DNA from: Chloroflexota bacterium
Lineage (GTDB): Bacteria > Chloroflexota > Chloroflexia > Chloroflexales > Kallotenuaceae
Direction of reading: 5' to 3'
Length of the DNA stretch: 7,674 nucleotides
Assembly: GCA_019240175.1 (NCBI GenBank)
Contig: JAFAYS010000068.1
Span: 1 to 7,674 of the forward strand
Under the pieces are notes generated by a model. It made no database searches. It worked only from the letters and a program-made list of their open reading frames with translations, and was not told where the DNA came from. A program made the translations under genes and the position numbers. Below, piece after piece: positions 1 through 6,221 of the stretch; positions within the stretch are counted from its first letter, which is position 1, and every line of letters begins with the position of its first letter.

Positions 1-273
1 GCCGACGAGTTGCACGCCGAGCTAGAGCGCTACCGCAAGCTGCACGAGGTGGTCTGGCTGCAAGAAGAGCCGCGCAACATGGGCGCGTGGAGCTATATCG
101 CGCCACGGCTGCAAGCGCTGCTGGGCTCCGCGATCGAGCTACAGTACGCCGGACGCGCCGATTCCGCCAGCACCGCCGAAGGATCGCTGGGATTGCACAC
201 CGCCGAGCAGACACGCATCATCACGGCGGCGCTGGCCGGCAGCGCGGAGCCAGTGACGATCAACGGCAAATAA
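1..273 (+). CDS. sucA: 2-oxoglutarate dehydrogenase E1 component, C-terminal end (partial)
   Basis: This frame is open from the first base and ends at TAA 271-273, giving the last 90 residues of a much larger protein that starts left of the window. The segment [12 protein letters not shown] (residues 19-30 of the fragment) and the following [13 protein letters not shown]...HTAEQ stretch are the conserved C-terminal end of thiamine-diphosphate-dependent SucA/OdhA. E1 decarboxylates 2-oxoglutarate and transfers the succinyl group to the lipoyl arm of E2 in the cytoplasmic TCA-cycle complex. The next gene, 31 nt downstream on the same strand, is the matching E2, which supports SucA over other transketolase-like E1 proteins. 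Thiamine-binding residues lie outside the window, so only the family can be judged. No terminator is seen before sucB, so the two genes are probably cotranscribed. Confidence 0.93.
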   Translation, partial: ADELHAELERYRKLHEVVWLQEEPRNMGAWSYIAPRLQALLGSAIELQYAGRADSASTAEGSLGLHTAEQTRIITAALAGSAEPVTINGK

Positions 274-292
274 AAGCTTCATGGATGCCAAC

Positions 293-298
293 AAGGAG
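293..298 (+). promoter_or_regulatory. Shine-Dalgarno that sets the sucB start
   Basis: AAGGAG lies 6 nt before ATG 305-307. An earlier in-frame ATG at 281 has no purine-rich box at a usable distance and sits 8 nt after the sucA stop. The 305 start also gives the normal [13 protein letters not shown] beginning of E2 proteins. Confidence 0.8.
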
Positions 299-304
299 AA
301 CCGT

Positions 305-1651
305 ATGGCGGTTGAGATAAAAGTTCCGGCGCTGGGCGAATCGATCGTTGAGGCGACCGTGGGCAAGTGGCTCAAGCGTGAGGGCGACAGCGTCAACGCG
401 GGCGAGCCGGTCGTCGAGCTGGAAACCGATAAGGTCAATATCGAGGTCATGGCCGAGGGCTCGGGTGTGATCGAATCGATCGTCAAGAATGAGGGCGAGA
501 ACGTCAGCATCGGCGACACGATCGGCACGATCAGCGTCAACGGCAGCGCGGCGGCCAGCGCGAGCCAAGGCCAGAATCAGCCGACACCCGCGCCACAGGC
601 CGAGCCAGCCGAAGCAGCCGAGCCGACCACCGCGCCCACACAGCCGGAGACCGAAGACCGCGAGACCGCGCCATCCCAACAGCAGGCCGACGATCGCGCG
701 ACGCCGGCCAGCCCGGTTGCCAAGAAGATGGCCGCCGATCAGGGCGTGGATCTGCGCGATGTGACCGGCAGCGGACCCGGCGGACGCATCACCAAAGATG
801 ATGTCGCAGCACGTGGCCAGGGCGGCCAAACGAGCCAACCGCCAGTCGCCAAACCACAGCAGCAGCCGGCAGCGACTCAGCCAGCGGCGCAACCACAGCC
901 AGCGCCAGCCAAAGCTGCGCCGAAGCCAGCGGCAGCGCCCGCCGCGTCGGATCGGCCCGAGGAGCGCGTGCGGATGTCGCGCCGCCGCCAAACGATCGCC
1001 CAGCGACTCGTGGAGGCGCAGCAGACCGCAGCCATGCTCACGACCTTTAACGAGGTCGATATGACGGCGGTGATGGAGATTCGCAAGCGGCGCAAGGACG
1101 CCTTCAAGGAGCGGCACGGCGTCGGGCTTGGCTTTATGTCGTTCTTCACCAAGGCCGTGATCGGCGCGCTCAAGGCGTTTCCGTATCTGAACGCCGAGAT
1201 CCAGGGCGACGAGATCGTCGTCAAGCGCTACTACGACATCGGCATCGCAGTGGGCGCGGAAGAAGGTCTGGTCGTGCCCGTGGTGCGCAACGCCGATCGC
1301 AAGAGCTTTGCCCAGCTTGAGCGTGAGATCGTGGATCTGGCCACACGTGCCCGCGAGGCCAAGCTCACGCTCTCCGATCTTCAGGGCGGCACCTTCACGA
1401 TCACCAACGGCGGCGTTTTCGGCTCGCTAATGTCCACGCCGATCCTCAACACGCCGCAGGTCGGCATTCTGGGCATGCACAAGATCCAGGAGCGCCCGGT
1501 TGCGGTCAACGGCCAGATCGAGATCCGCCCGATGATGTATCTCGCGCTCTCGTACGATCACCGTATCGTCGACGGCAGCGAGGCGGTGCGCTTCCTGGTG
1601 CGGATCAAAGAGCTGCTGGAAGATCCCGAGAACCTGCTGCTCGAAGGCTAG
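305..1651 (+). CDS. sucB: Dihydrolipoyllysine-residue succinyltransferase (E2 of 2-oxoglutarate dehydrogenase)
   Basis: This 448-residue protein has the full E2 layout. An N-terminal lipoyl domain spans residues 2-79, with the lipoylated lysine predicted at K43 in ETDKVNIEV. An Ala/Pro/Gln-rich flexible linker (about 81-131) leads to an E1/E3-binding domain (about 133-170, ASPVAKKMA...[11 protein letters not shown]). A second Pro/Ala/Gln linker (about 171-217) precedes the acyltransferase core (about 218-448). The core ends with SYDHRIVDG, giving the catalytic pair H419 and D423, and contains TFNEVDM (247-253), typical of succinyltransferases. The enzyme moves the succinyl group from lipoamide to CoA in the cytoplasmic TCA-cycle complex. 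It follows sucA by 31 nt, fitting one operon. A single lipoyl domain and about 450 residues are normal for SucB. A branched-chain E2 is the main alternative, but the sucA neighbour argues against it. No lpd (E3) gene is in the window. Confidence 0.96.
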   Translation: MAVEIKVPALGESIVEATVGKWLKREGDSVNAGEPVVELETDKVNIEVMAEGSGVIESIVKNEGENVSIGDTIGTISVNGSAAASASQGQNQPTPAPQAEPAEAAEPTTAPTQPETEDRETAPSQQQADDRATPASPVAKKMAADQGVDLRDVTGSGPGGRITKDDVAARGQGGQTSQPPVAKPQQQPAATQPAAQPQPAPAKAAPKPAAAPAASDRPEERVRMSRRRQTIAQRLVEAQQTAAMLTTFNEVDMTAVMEIRKRRKDAFKERHGVGLGFMSFFTKAVIGALKAFPYLNAEIQGDEIVVKRYYDIGIAVGAEEGLVVPVVRNADRKSFAQLEREIVDLATRAREAKLTLSDLQGGTFTITNGGVFGSLMSTPILNTPQVGILGMHKIQERPVAVNGQIEIRPMMYLALSYDHRIVDGSEAVRFLVRIKELLEDPENLLLEG

Positions 1652-1779
1652 GCGATCCAAGGCCCGCATCCCGACTTCGATACCGCGTCGGGATACGGGC
1701 CGGCACCAGGCTTGCCGAATCCGGCACAAAACGCTGATTGACACGCCGCCTCACCACACTTTATAATCAGCCGTACCAT
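1648..1779 (-). CDS. Possible small protein (43 aa) antisense to the protease promoter; doubtful
   Basis: On the minus strand AAGGAGGT (1793-1786), six A's and ATG (1779-1777) form an ideal translation start. The frame then runs 43 codons to TAG at 1650-1648 and would contain four cysteines (8, 13, 18, 38). Against it, the frame reads straight through the inverted repeat at 1661-1701 and the consensus plus-strand promoter. No minus-strand promoter is evident, and its stop overlaps the sucB stop. The purine box may simply be the reverse of the leader's CCTCCT element. Confidence 0.2.
   Translation of the reverse strand: MVRLIIKCGEAACQSAFCAGFGKPGAGPYPDAVSKSGCGPWIA
1661..1701 (+). terminator. 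Strong inverted repeat after sucB, probable transcript end
   Basis: Arms 1661-1675 and 1687-1701 are complementary at 14 of 15 positions (GGCCCGCATCCCGAC against GTCGGGATACGGGCC, one C/A mismatch) around an 11-nt loop. The repeat begins 9 nt after the sucB stop. No T-run follows, so it is not a canonical intrinsic terminator. It could end transcription with help, or protect the 3' end of the sucAB mRNA. GCCGG 1699-1703 and CCGGC 1721-1725 offer a second, overlapping small hairpin. Confidence 0.55.
1738..1767 (+). promoter_or_regulatory. Perfect-consensus sigma70 promoter for the S8 protease
   Basis: TTGACA (1738-1743) and TATAAT (1762-1767) both match the housekeeping consensus exactly, with an 18-nt spacer. 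Transcription would begin near 1774. The next gene on this strand is the secreted protease at 2009, so the transcript would carry a leader of about 235 nt. No other promoter of comparable quality was seen nearer the gene; the best closer candidate is TTGTTG, 17 nt, TTTATC, which matches poorly. Confidence 0.7.
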
Positions 1780-2008
1780 TTTTTTACCTCCTTGCATGGT
1801 GTACGAAAGCAGCCTGAAGCGTTCCGTGACGCCGGTTAGCTGCCTCCGTAGCGTTTCTCGAATCTTCACAAATCACCGCACTGCATGTGTGCCGCTCTCC
1901 TGAGCGGTGCGGCAGCATCCATGTTCACCACCGAAAGGAGTCGCGCTCGAGCTTTGTTGTCTGTTGGTTGGTCGGCTTTATCACAGATCTTTTTGTAGGA
2001 GGATGCGC
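1774..2008 (+). promoter_or_regulatory. Long, hairpin-rich 5' leader of the protease mRNA
   Basis: This region between the promoter and the protease start contains no supported gene. Three foldable elements are visible. (1) 1772-1779 pairs with 1796-1805 (8 bp, 2-nt bulge), exposing a loop with TTTTTTACCTCCTTGC. (2) GCAGC 1809-1813 pairs with GCTGC 1839-1843, enclosing GCGT/ACGC (1819-1822, 1829-1832). (3) CCGCTC 1892-1897 pairs with GAGCGG 1902-1907 around TCCT; CCGCAC 1876-1881 could pair instead with GTGCGG 1907-1912. CCTCCT at 1787-1792 is the exact complement of the protease Shine-Dalgarno AGGAGG at 1997-2002. Two short ATG frames (1796-1903, 35 codons; 1921-1998, 25 codons) lack a ribosome-binding site. 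The second stops inside the Shine-Dalgarno. I could not match the leader to a known riboswitch class. A regulatory role is inference. Confidence 0.4.
1997..2002 (+). promoter_or_regulatory. Shine-Dalgarno that sets the protease start
   Basis: AGGAGG directly abuts ATG 2003 (0 nt), too close for initiation, but is 6 nt from the in-frame GTG at 2009. GTG 2009 is therefore preferred. The choice only adds or removes two residues (MR) before the signal peptide. Confidence 0.7.
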
Positions 2009-3481
2009 GTGAAGCTCTTGTCTTTGATCAAAGTCTTGTCTCTGCCCATGCTACTAAGCCTGGTGCTTGGCCTGGTAGCCTCACCCATTGCCCAGGCCAG
2101 CAGTGCCGGCGAAAGCTACGTCGTGCTGTATCGCGGCAACGCCGTGCCCAGCGATGCGGCCAATGTCATCTCTGCCGCCGGCGGCACGCTCGTCCAGAGC
2201 TACAACGCGATCGGTGTGGCAATCGCGCGATCGACGAGCGCCTCGTTCCGCAGCACGCTGCTGCGCGACAGCCGGATCGAGAACGCGTCGTCGACTACCG
2301 GCTTTGGCGTCAGCCTGGCCGATCTGACCGGCGACAGCGCGGACATGCCGGTCGGCGATCTGCCGAACGCGCCCGCCAGCGACTCCGACACCTTCAGCGG
2401 CTTGCAGTGGGATATGCGCCAGATCCACGCGACCGAGGCGCACGCGATCACCGGCGGCAGCCGCGACGTGCTGGTCGGCGATATCGACACCGGCCTCGAC
2501 TACCGCCATCCCGATCTGGTGCCGAACCTCGACTTCGCCAACAGCACCTCGTGCGTCGGCGGCGTGCCGAATCAAGACCCGGCGGCCTGGGACGACGACT
2601 CCGGCCACGGCACGCACACAGCGGGCACGATCGCAGCCGCAGCCAACGGCATCGGCATTGTCGGCACGGCTCCCAATGTGCGGCTCGCGGCGATCAAAGT
2701 CTCGACGCCCGACGGCTTCTTCTATCCTGAGGCAGTGATCTGCGCCTTCGTGTGGGCAGCCGAGCGCGGCTTTGATGTAACCAACAACAGCTACTTCGCC
2801 GATCCGTACCTGTACAACTGCAAGAACGATCCCGAGCAGCACGCGATCTGGAAGGCCGAGCAGCGCGCGATTCGCTACGCGCTGAGCCAGGGCGTGACAA
2901 TCGTCGCATCCGCCGGCAACAGCAACCACGATGTGCAGCATCCCCCGCAGGGCAACCAGTGCGTGCGCGTGCCCAGCGAGGTTTCGGGCGTGATCGTGGT
3001 TGGCGCGAACGGTAACCTGCAGCAGAAGTCGTACTACTCGAACTACAGCCAGATCGACGTGGCTGCGCCGGGCGGCGACGCGCTCTTCCAGCTCACGCCG
3101 CAAGCGCCCAACGGTCGCGTGCTCTCGACCTATCCGTCACGCTTCCGCAACGCTTCGCTGGTGATCCAGGACCCGGCGGTGCCAGGCGCGTACTATCGCT
3201 ACCAGCAAGGCACGTCGATGGCGGCTCCGCATGTGACCGGCGTTGCGGCGCTGGTGATCAGCCAGTTCGGCGACGACAACACGCAGAACGGTCATCTGCG
3301 GCCCGGCAAGGTGCGCGCGATCATCAACGGCACTGCCGACGCGCTGCCCTGCCCGGCGAATCCGTTCCGCCCCGGCACGCCCTACGAAACCAATTGCCAG
3401 GGTGGGCCAGGCTATAACTCGTTCAACGGACACGGCCAGGTCAACGCCCTGCGCGCGATCTTGCACGACACCGGCAACTAA
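2009..3481 (+). CDS. Secreted subtilisin-like serine protease (peptidase family S8)
   Basis: From GTG 2009 this is a 490-residue preproprotein. Residues 1-30 form a Sec signal peptide: basic start (K2, K8), a long Leu/Val-rich core and the cleavage motif AQA at 28-30. Residues about 36-97 (SYVVLYRG...) look like an inhibitor-I9-type propeptide that assists folding and is removed. The catalytic domain (about 130-485) has the complete triad: D160 in GDIDTG, H200 in SGHGTHTAG and S403 in GTSMAAPHV. The oxyanion-hole Asn is N304 in ASAGN. The mature domain has six cysteines (182, 245, 271, 318, 448, 463), which could form disulfides outside the cell. No C-terminal anchor, sorting signal or accessory domain follows, so the enzyme is expected to be released. 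It is a general peptide-bond hydrolase; its substrate cannot be read from sequence. It sits alone between its own promoter and terminator. An upstream in-frame extension to GTG 1907 is rejected because it would place about 34 residues before the signal peptide. Confidence 0.93.
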   Translation: MKLLSLIKVLSLPMLLSLVLGLVASPIAQASSAGESYVVLYRGNAVPSDAANVISAAGGTLVQSYNAIGVAIARSTSASFRSTLLRDSRIENASSTTGFGVSLADLTGDSADMPVGDLPNAPASDSDTFSGLQWDMRQIHATEAHAITGGSRDVLVGDIDTGLDYRHPDLVPNLDFANSTSCVGGVPNQDPAAWDDDSGHGTHTAGTIAAAANGIGIVGTAPNVRLAAIKVSTPDGFFYPEAVICAFVWAAERGFDVTNNSYFADPYLYNCKNDPEQHAIWKAEQRAIRYALSQGVTIVASAGNSNHDVQHPPQGNQCVRVPSEVSGVIVVGANGNLQQKSYYSNYSQIDVAAPGGDALFQLTPQAPNGRVLSTYPSRFRNASLVIQDPAVPGAYYRYQQGTSMAAPHVTGVAALVISQFGDDNTQNGHLRPGKVRAIINGTADALPCPANPFRPGTPYETNCQGGPGYNSFNGHGQVNALRAILHDTGN

Positions 3482-3496
3482 ACTGCGCTTAGAATC

Positions 3497-3534
3497 AAAC
3501 AGCCTCTATGCTAAGCATAGGGGCTGTTTTGTTT
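3497..3534 (+). terminator. Intrinsic terminator after the protease
   Basis: Arms 3497-3512 and 3514-3529 form a long stem with a single G.T wobble and a tiny loop around CTAAG, followed by TTTTGTTT. It lies 15 nt after the protease stop. The left arm is preceded by A-rich sequence, which becomes a short T-rich run on the other strand. It may therefore also stop minus-strand transcription from the convergent response-regulator gene. Confidence 0.88.
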
Positions 3535-3562
3535 GTGGTGTGAACTCGGAGACCAGATCGTA

Positions 3563-3583
3563 GGGGCGTATTACATGCGCCCC
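3563..3583. repeat. Short GGGGCG/CGCCCC palindrome between convergent genes
   Basis: GGGGCGTA (3563-3570) pairs with TGCGCCCC (3576-3583) with one G.T wobble around TTACA. It is preceded by GTA and lies 9 nt past the regulator stop at 3592. Its look, GTAGGGGCG followed by a variable core and CGCCCC, resembles dispersed palindromic intergenic repeats seen in some cyanobacterial and Chloroflexota genomes. That comparison is from memory, and only one copy is in this window. It could equally be a weak 3' hairpin for the regulator transcript. Confidence 0.4.
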
Positions 3584-3591
3584 GAGAGTCA

Positions 3592-4257
3592 TCAGATCAG
3601 CCTGAGCGCCTGCGCCTTGAGCACTGCTTGCGTTCGATCGCGCACGTCGAGCTTCGCCAGCAGATTCGACACATGATTTTTCACGGTGCCTTCGGTGATC
3701 ACCAGCTTGTCGGCGATCTCGCGGTTCGAAAGGCCATTCGCCAGCGCGCGCAGCACGTCTAGCTCACGCTCGGTCAGCGGCTGAACCAGCGGATCGACGG
3801 GCGGCGCGCTGACCGGGCTGCTCACCGGCCCTGCGGCGAGGCGACTGAACTCGGCTACAACTTTGCGCGCAATGCTGGGCTGGATCAGCGCGCCACCCGC
3901 AGCGACAGTGCGTACGGCGGCGGCAATGTCGTCGCTGCTGACATCTTTGAGCAAATAGCCGCGCGCCCCAGCCTTCAAGCCCTCGAACACATACTCGTCG
4001 TCGTCAAAGGTCGTCAGGATGATCACGCCGACCTGTGGAAAGCGCTCAGTCAGCACACGTGTCGCCGCGACGCCGTCCATCTCCGGCATCCGCACATCCA
4101 TCAGCGCCACGTCGGGCTGTAGCCGCTCCACCGCCGCGATCGCCTCACGGCCATTCTCCGCCGCGCCAACCACTTCGAGATCCGGCTCTAGCTCCAACAG
4201 CGTTTGAATGCCCTGGCGAATCAGCTTTTGATCATCGACGAGCAGCACCCGAATCAT
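3592..4257 (-). CDS. NarL/FixJ-family response regulator
   Basis: This 221-residue protein is a DNA-binding transcription regulator activated by phosphorylation. The receiver domain (1-118) has the acidic pair D8/D9, the phosphoacceptor D54 in LMDVRMPEMDG, the switch T82/T83 and K104 in LLKD. A Pro/Ser/Ala-rich linker (about 142-160) leads to a LuxR-type helix-turn-helix (about 160-217, LTERELDVLRALANGLSNREIA...TEGTVKNHV). The ATG at 4257 is chosen because AAAGGA lies 6 nt upstream and the protein then begins MIRVLLVDDQ, the usual start; an in-frame extension to 4290 has no such support. The start lies inside the end of the kinase gene (26-bp overlap), pointing to translational coupling with its partner kinase. 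Target genes cannot be named; self-regulation or regulation of the adjacent mgtC gene is a possibility only. Confidence 0.95.
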   Translation of the reverse strand: MIRVLLVDDQKLIRQGIQTLLELEPDLEVVGAAENGREAIAAVERLQPDVALMDVRMPEMDGVAATRVLTERFPQVGVIILTTFDDDEYVFEGLKAGARGYLLKDVSSDDIAAAVRTVAAGGALIQPSIARKVVAEFSRLAAGPVSSPVSAPPVDPLVQPLTERELDVLRALANGLSNREIADKLVITEGTVKNHVSNLLAKLDVRDRTQAVLKAQALRLI

Positions 4258-5524
4258 CACTATTCCTTTCCAGTGGCAGCGCAATCGCAAGCATAAATCC
4301 GCCGTCGGGCTGTGCTCCGGCGCTCAACGTGCCGCCTAATTGATCGGCTCGCTCACGCAAGCCCGCCAGGCCAAAGCCGCTTCCAGCGCTGGCCGGCTGC
4401 GATCCATCGTCTTGCACGCTAAGCCGCACCAGCGAAGCAGTCCACTCCAATCGTACCGCGACATGCTCAGCGCTGGCGTGCTTTTGAGCGTTGGTCAGGC
4501 CTTCCTGAGCGGCGCGGTAGATTGTCATCGAGGCGGCGGGCAGTAGCGGCAGCGGCGAGCCGTGCTGCTCGAAGCCGGCGCTCAAAGGCGAATGGCGATC
4601 AAACTCTTGCACCAGCGCGCGCAGCGCCTCGTCCAGGGCGCGACCGTCTAGCGGCGTGCGACGCATCGCGGCGACACTCTGGCGCACCTCGTCCAGCGCC
4701 GCCTGGGCAACCTCACGTGATGTGGTCAGCGTGGCGGTGGCGCGCTGCGGGTCGCGCTCGATCAGCTTGGCTGCGGCCTGAAGCTGCACGTTCAGCACTG
4801 TCAGATGATGCCCTAAGCCATCGTGGATCTCGCGAGCCAGGCGCACGCGCTCCTCGGCGACAGCCAGATCTTTTTCGCGCTCACGGGCGGCCGCCAGCTC
4901 GGCATGCGCGCTTTGCAGCTCGCGCAGCAGCACCTCAGTGCGCGCGTTCTGCTCGGCAAAGCGCACCACGACGACCGAAAAGATCATCACAAAGACCAGC
5001 CCTGGCACCAACGTGACCGATACACCCAGCACATGCATCAGCGAAGGCTCGTCCAGCCACATCAGGCCCATCCAGCCGAGCACTACCAGCAGCGTGTACA
5101 ACAGCGCATAACGCGCGCGCAGCGTCACGATCGCCTGCGAGGCCAGCATAAACAGCAGAAACGGCAGCAGCGAAAACGACTCGGGCTGTCCCAGCCAGTT
5201 GATCAGCAGCACCAGCACGGCGGCCAGCGACAGATAGATCGTATCGGCTTTGAGATCGCCGAGCGAACGCTCTAGATCATCCAGCGCCACATTCAGCACC
5301 AGCAGCGCCGAAAGCGAGATAATCGTGGCGTAGAAGCGCCATAGCGGCAAGACCGGCGGCGCGATGATGAACATGATCAGCGCGGCCAGAATCATGGCGT
5401 AGGCCGCTACCATCATGACGTTGGCACCGGGCGGCAGCAGCCGCTCCCGCAGCCATGTGAGCGCCGGATATGAGCGCCGGTACGAGCCCGATTGAGGCAA
5501 TACGTTTGACTGCCGTTCGCGCAT
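4232..5524 (-). CDS. Membrane sensor histidine kinase, HisKA_3 (DesK/NarX-like) type
   Basis: This 430-residue protein phosphorylates the response regulator encoded just downstream. Residues about 36-190 hold six hydrophobic segments (about 36-60, 64-81, 95-111, 117-135, 139-157, 165-190) with only short connecting loops. Sensing is therefore probably within or near the membrane, as in DesK-type kinases, and not by an outside domain. A charged, coiled-coil-like stretch (about 191-232) leads to the dimerisation helix with the phosphoacceptor H234 in REIHDGLGHHLT. The ATPase domain (about 330-418) has its N box around N345 (EGLTNAQKHA), D372-D373-G374, and a glycine-rich GSGFGLAGLRER at 381-392. 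The ATG at 5524 is preferred because AAGGA lies 5 nt upstream; the frame extends 22 codons further without support. It follows mgtC by 74 nt. That gap contains TACAAT and TATAGA on the minus strand but no well-placed -35, so a separate promoter is uncertain. The signal is unknown. Confidence 0.94.
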   Translation of the reverse strand: MRERQSNVLPQSGSYRRSYPALTWLRERLLPPGANVMMVAAYAMILAALIMFIIAPPVLPLWRFYATIISLSALLVLNVALDDLERSLGDLKADTIYLSLAAVLVLLINWLGQPESFSLLPFLLFMLASQAIVTLRARYALLYTLLVVLGWMGLMWLDEPSLMHVLGVSVTLVPGLVFVMIFSVVVVRFAEQNARTEVLLRELQSAHAELAAAREREKDLAVAEERVRLAREIHDGLGHHLTVLNVQLQAAAKLIERDPQRATATLTTSREVAQAALDEVRQSVAAMRRTPLDGRALDEALRALVQEFDRHSPLSAGFEQHGSPLPLLPAASMTIYRAAQEGLTNAQKHASAEHVAVRLEWTASLVRLSVQDDGSQPASAGSGFGLAGLRERADQLGGTLSAGAQPDGGFMLAIALPLERNSDDSGAARR

Positions 5525-5598
5525 GGCGATCCTTTTGCAGTAGGTGAATGAAGACCTTGATCTATATTGTAATCGACCGCACAAGCTCATGCGACAAA

Positions 5599-6072
5599 CT
5601 AGCGCTGCGACTCACGCTCAGATGCCTCGTGCTCTTCTTCGGCGCGCGACTCGCTACTTGGAACGAGATCCGCCACGAACAAGATCAGCGCCGTCGCGAT
5701 GCCGACGGTCACGCCCAGCAGCCAGAGCCACGTGCCGATCGCCAGGCCGATCGCGCCGGTGATCCAGATCGCCGCCGCCGTTTTGATGCCGCGCACATCG
5801 GTACCGCCCTTGAAGATCACCGCGCCGCCGAGAAAGCCGATACCTTGCAGCAAGCCTTGCAGCGTGCGGCTAAGCGCCGCCGTGTCGGTCTCGGCCAGGT
5901 GTTTCGCCAGCAGCATATAGGTAGCGCTGCCCACCGCGACCATCATCATACCGCTGATGCCGATCGCCTTGTGGTGCATGCGCCGCTCATAGCCGATCAG
6001 CCCGCCGATCACCGCTGCTACCAGCAGTCGCAGCACAATAATCGGCACCGTCAATCCGCCGGATTCATCCAT
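5599..6072 (-). CDS. MgtC/SapB-family membrane protein (short form)
   Basis: This 157-residue inner-membrane protein carries the family landmarks. These are GGLIGYERRMHHKAIGI (about 23-39), QGIGFLGGAVIFKGG (about 76-90) and GIKTAAAIWITGAIGLAIG (about 95-113), the equivalent of GLTTAA...AIG in other members. About five hydrophobic segments are visible (7-28, 36-56, 74-87, 98-114, 116-135). The C-terminus is a short charged tail rich in Glu, Arg and Ser (about 139-157). The ACT-like C-terminal domain of Salmonella MgtC (about 230 residues) is absent, as in many short SapB/YhiD-type relatives. MgtC proteins are tied to low-magnesium and acid stress survival and to control of the F-type ATP synthase in some pathogens; the role here is unknown. 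The ATG at 6072 has GGAGG 7 nt upstream; an extension to 6144 is not supported. It may lead an operon with the two-component genes. Confidence 0.9.
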   Translation of the reverse strand: MDESGGLTVPIIVLRLLVAAVIGGLIGYERRMHHKAIGISGMMMVAVGSATYMLLAKHLAETDTAALSRTLQGLLQGIGFLGGAVIFKGGTDVRGIKTAAAIWITGAIGLAIGTWLWLLGVTVGIATALILFVADLVPSSESRAEEEHEASERESQR

Positions 6073-6092
6073 AGTTGGGCCTCCAAATTGCC

Positions 6093-6116
6093 GAAAGGAT
6101 TGTTGCTCAACCTTTC
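6093..6116. promoter_or_regulatory. Inverted repeat in the mgtC leader / divergent intergenic region
   Basis: GAAAGG-A-TTG (6093-6102) is complementary to CAA-CCTTTC (6108-6116), giving nine pairs with one bulged A around TTGCT. It lies 20 nt upstream of the mgtC ATG and 105 nt upstream of the Zn-ribbon gene. It could be an operator for a dimeric regulator or a hairpin in the mgtC mRNA leader just before its GGAGG. Function is inference. Confidence 0.35.
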
Positions 6117-6221
6117 TTTCTAGCAGTCCAGGGGCCAAGATCACGCCACGGCACCAGCATTGCTACATTAAATACTGGAAGTTATGCTTGACGAGTATCT
6201 TGAAGAAAGGGGAGCGCAAGG

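Noticed and set aside
260..1117. Long minus-strand ORF (285 codons) opposite sucB
   Set aside because: It is the antisense shadow of a high-GC gene. Its translation is Arg/Leu/Gly low-complexity sequence without a family, and sucB is unmistakable in the other strand.
1772..1860. Possible c-di-GMP-I (GEMM) riboswitch in the protease leader
   Set aside because: The hairpin followed by ACGAAAGC and a later GGTTAGCTGCC loosely recalls it. The conserved GGCAAA and CGCAAAGC junction elements and the tetraloop-receptor arrangement are not present.
1907..2008. Upstream extension of the protease to GTG 1907
   Set aside because: It would put about 34 residues before a clean signal peptide, and it lies upstream of the AGGAGG that sits 6 nt before GTG 2009.
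2081..3103. 340-codon minus-strand ORF opposite the S8 protease
   Set aside because: Composition is dominated by Ala, Val and Arg, with no motifs, signal or ribosome-binding site. It mirrors the codon pattern of the protease.
4522..6123. Plus-strand ORFs opposite the kinase and mgtC (4522-5016, 4823-5275, 5548-6123)
   Set aside because: They are shadows of well-supported minus-strand genes, rich in Arg, Gln or His, without supporting starts.
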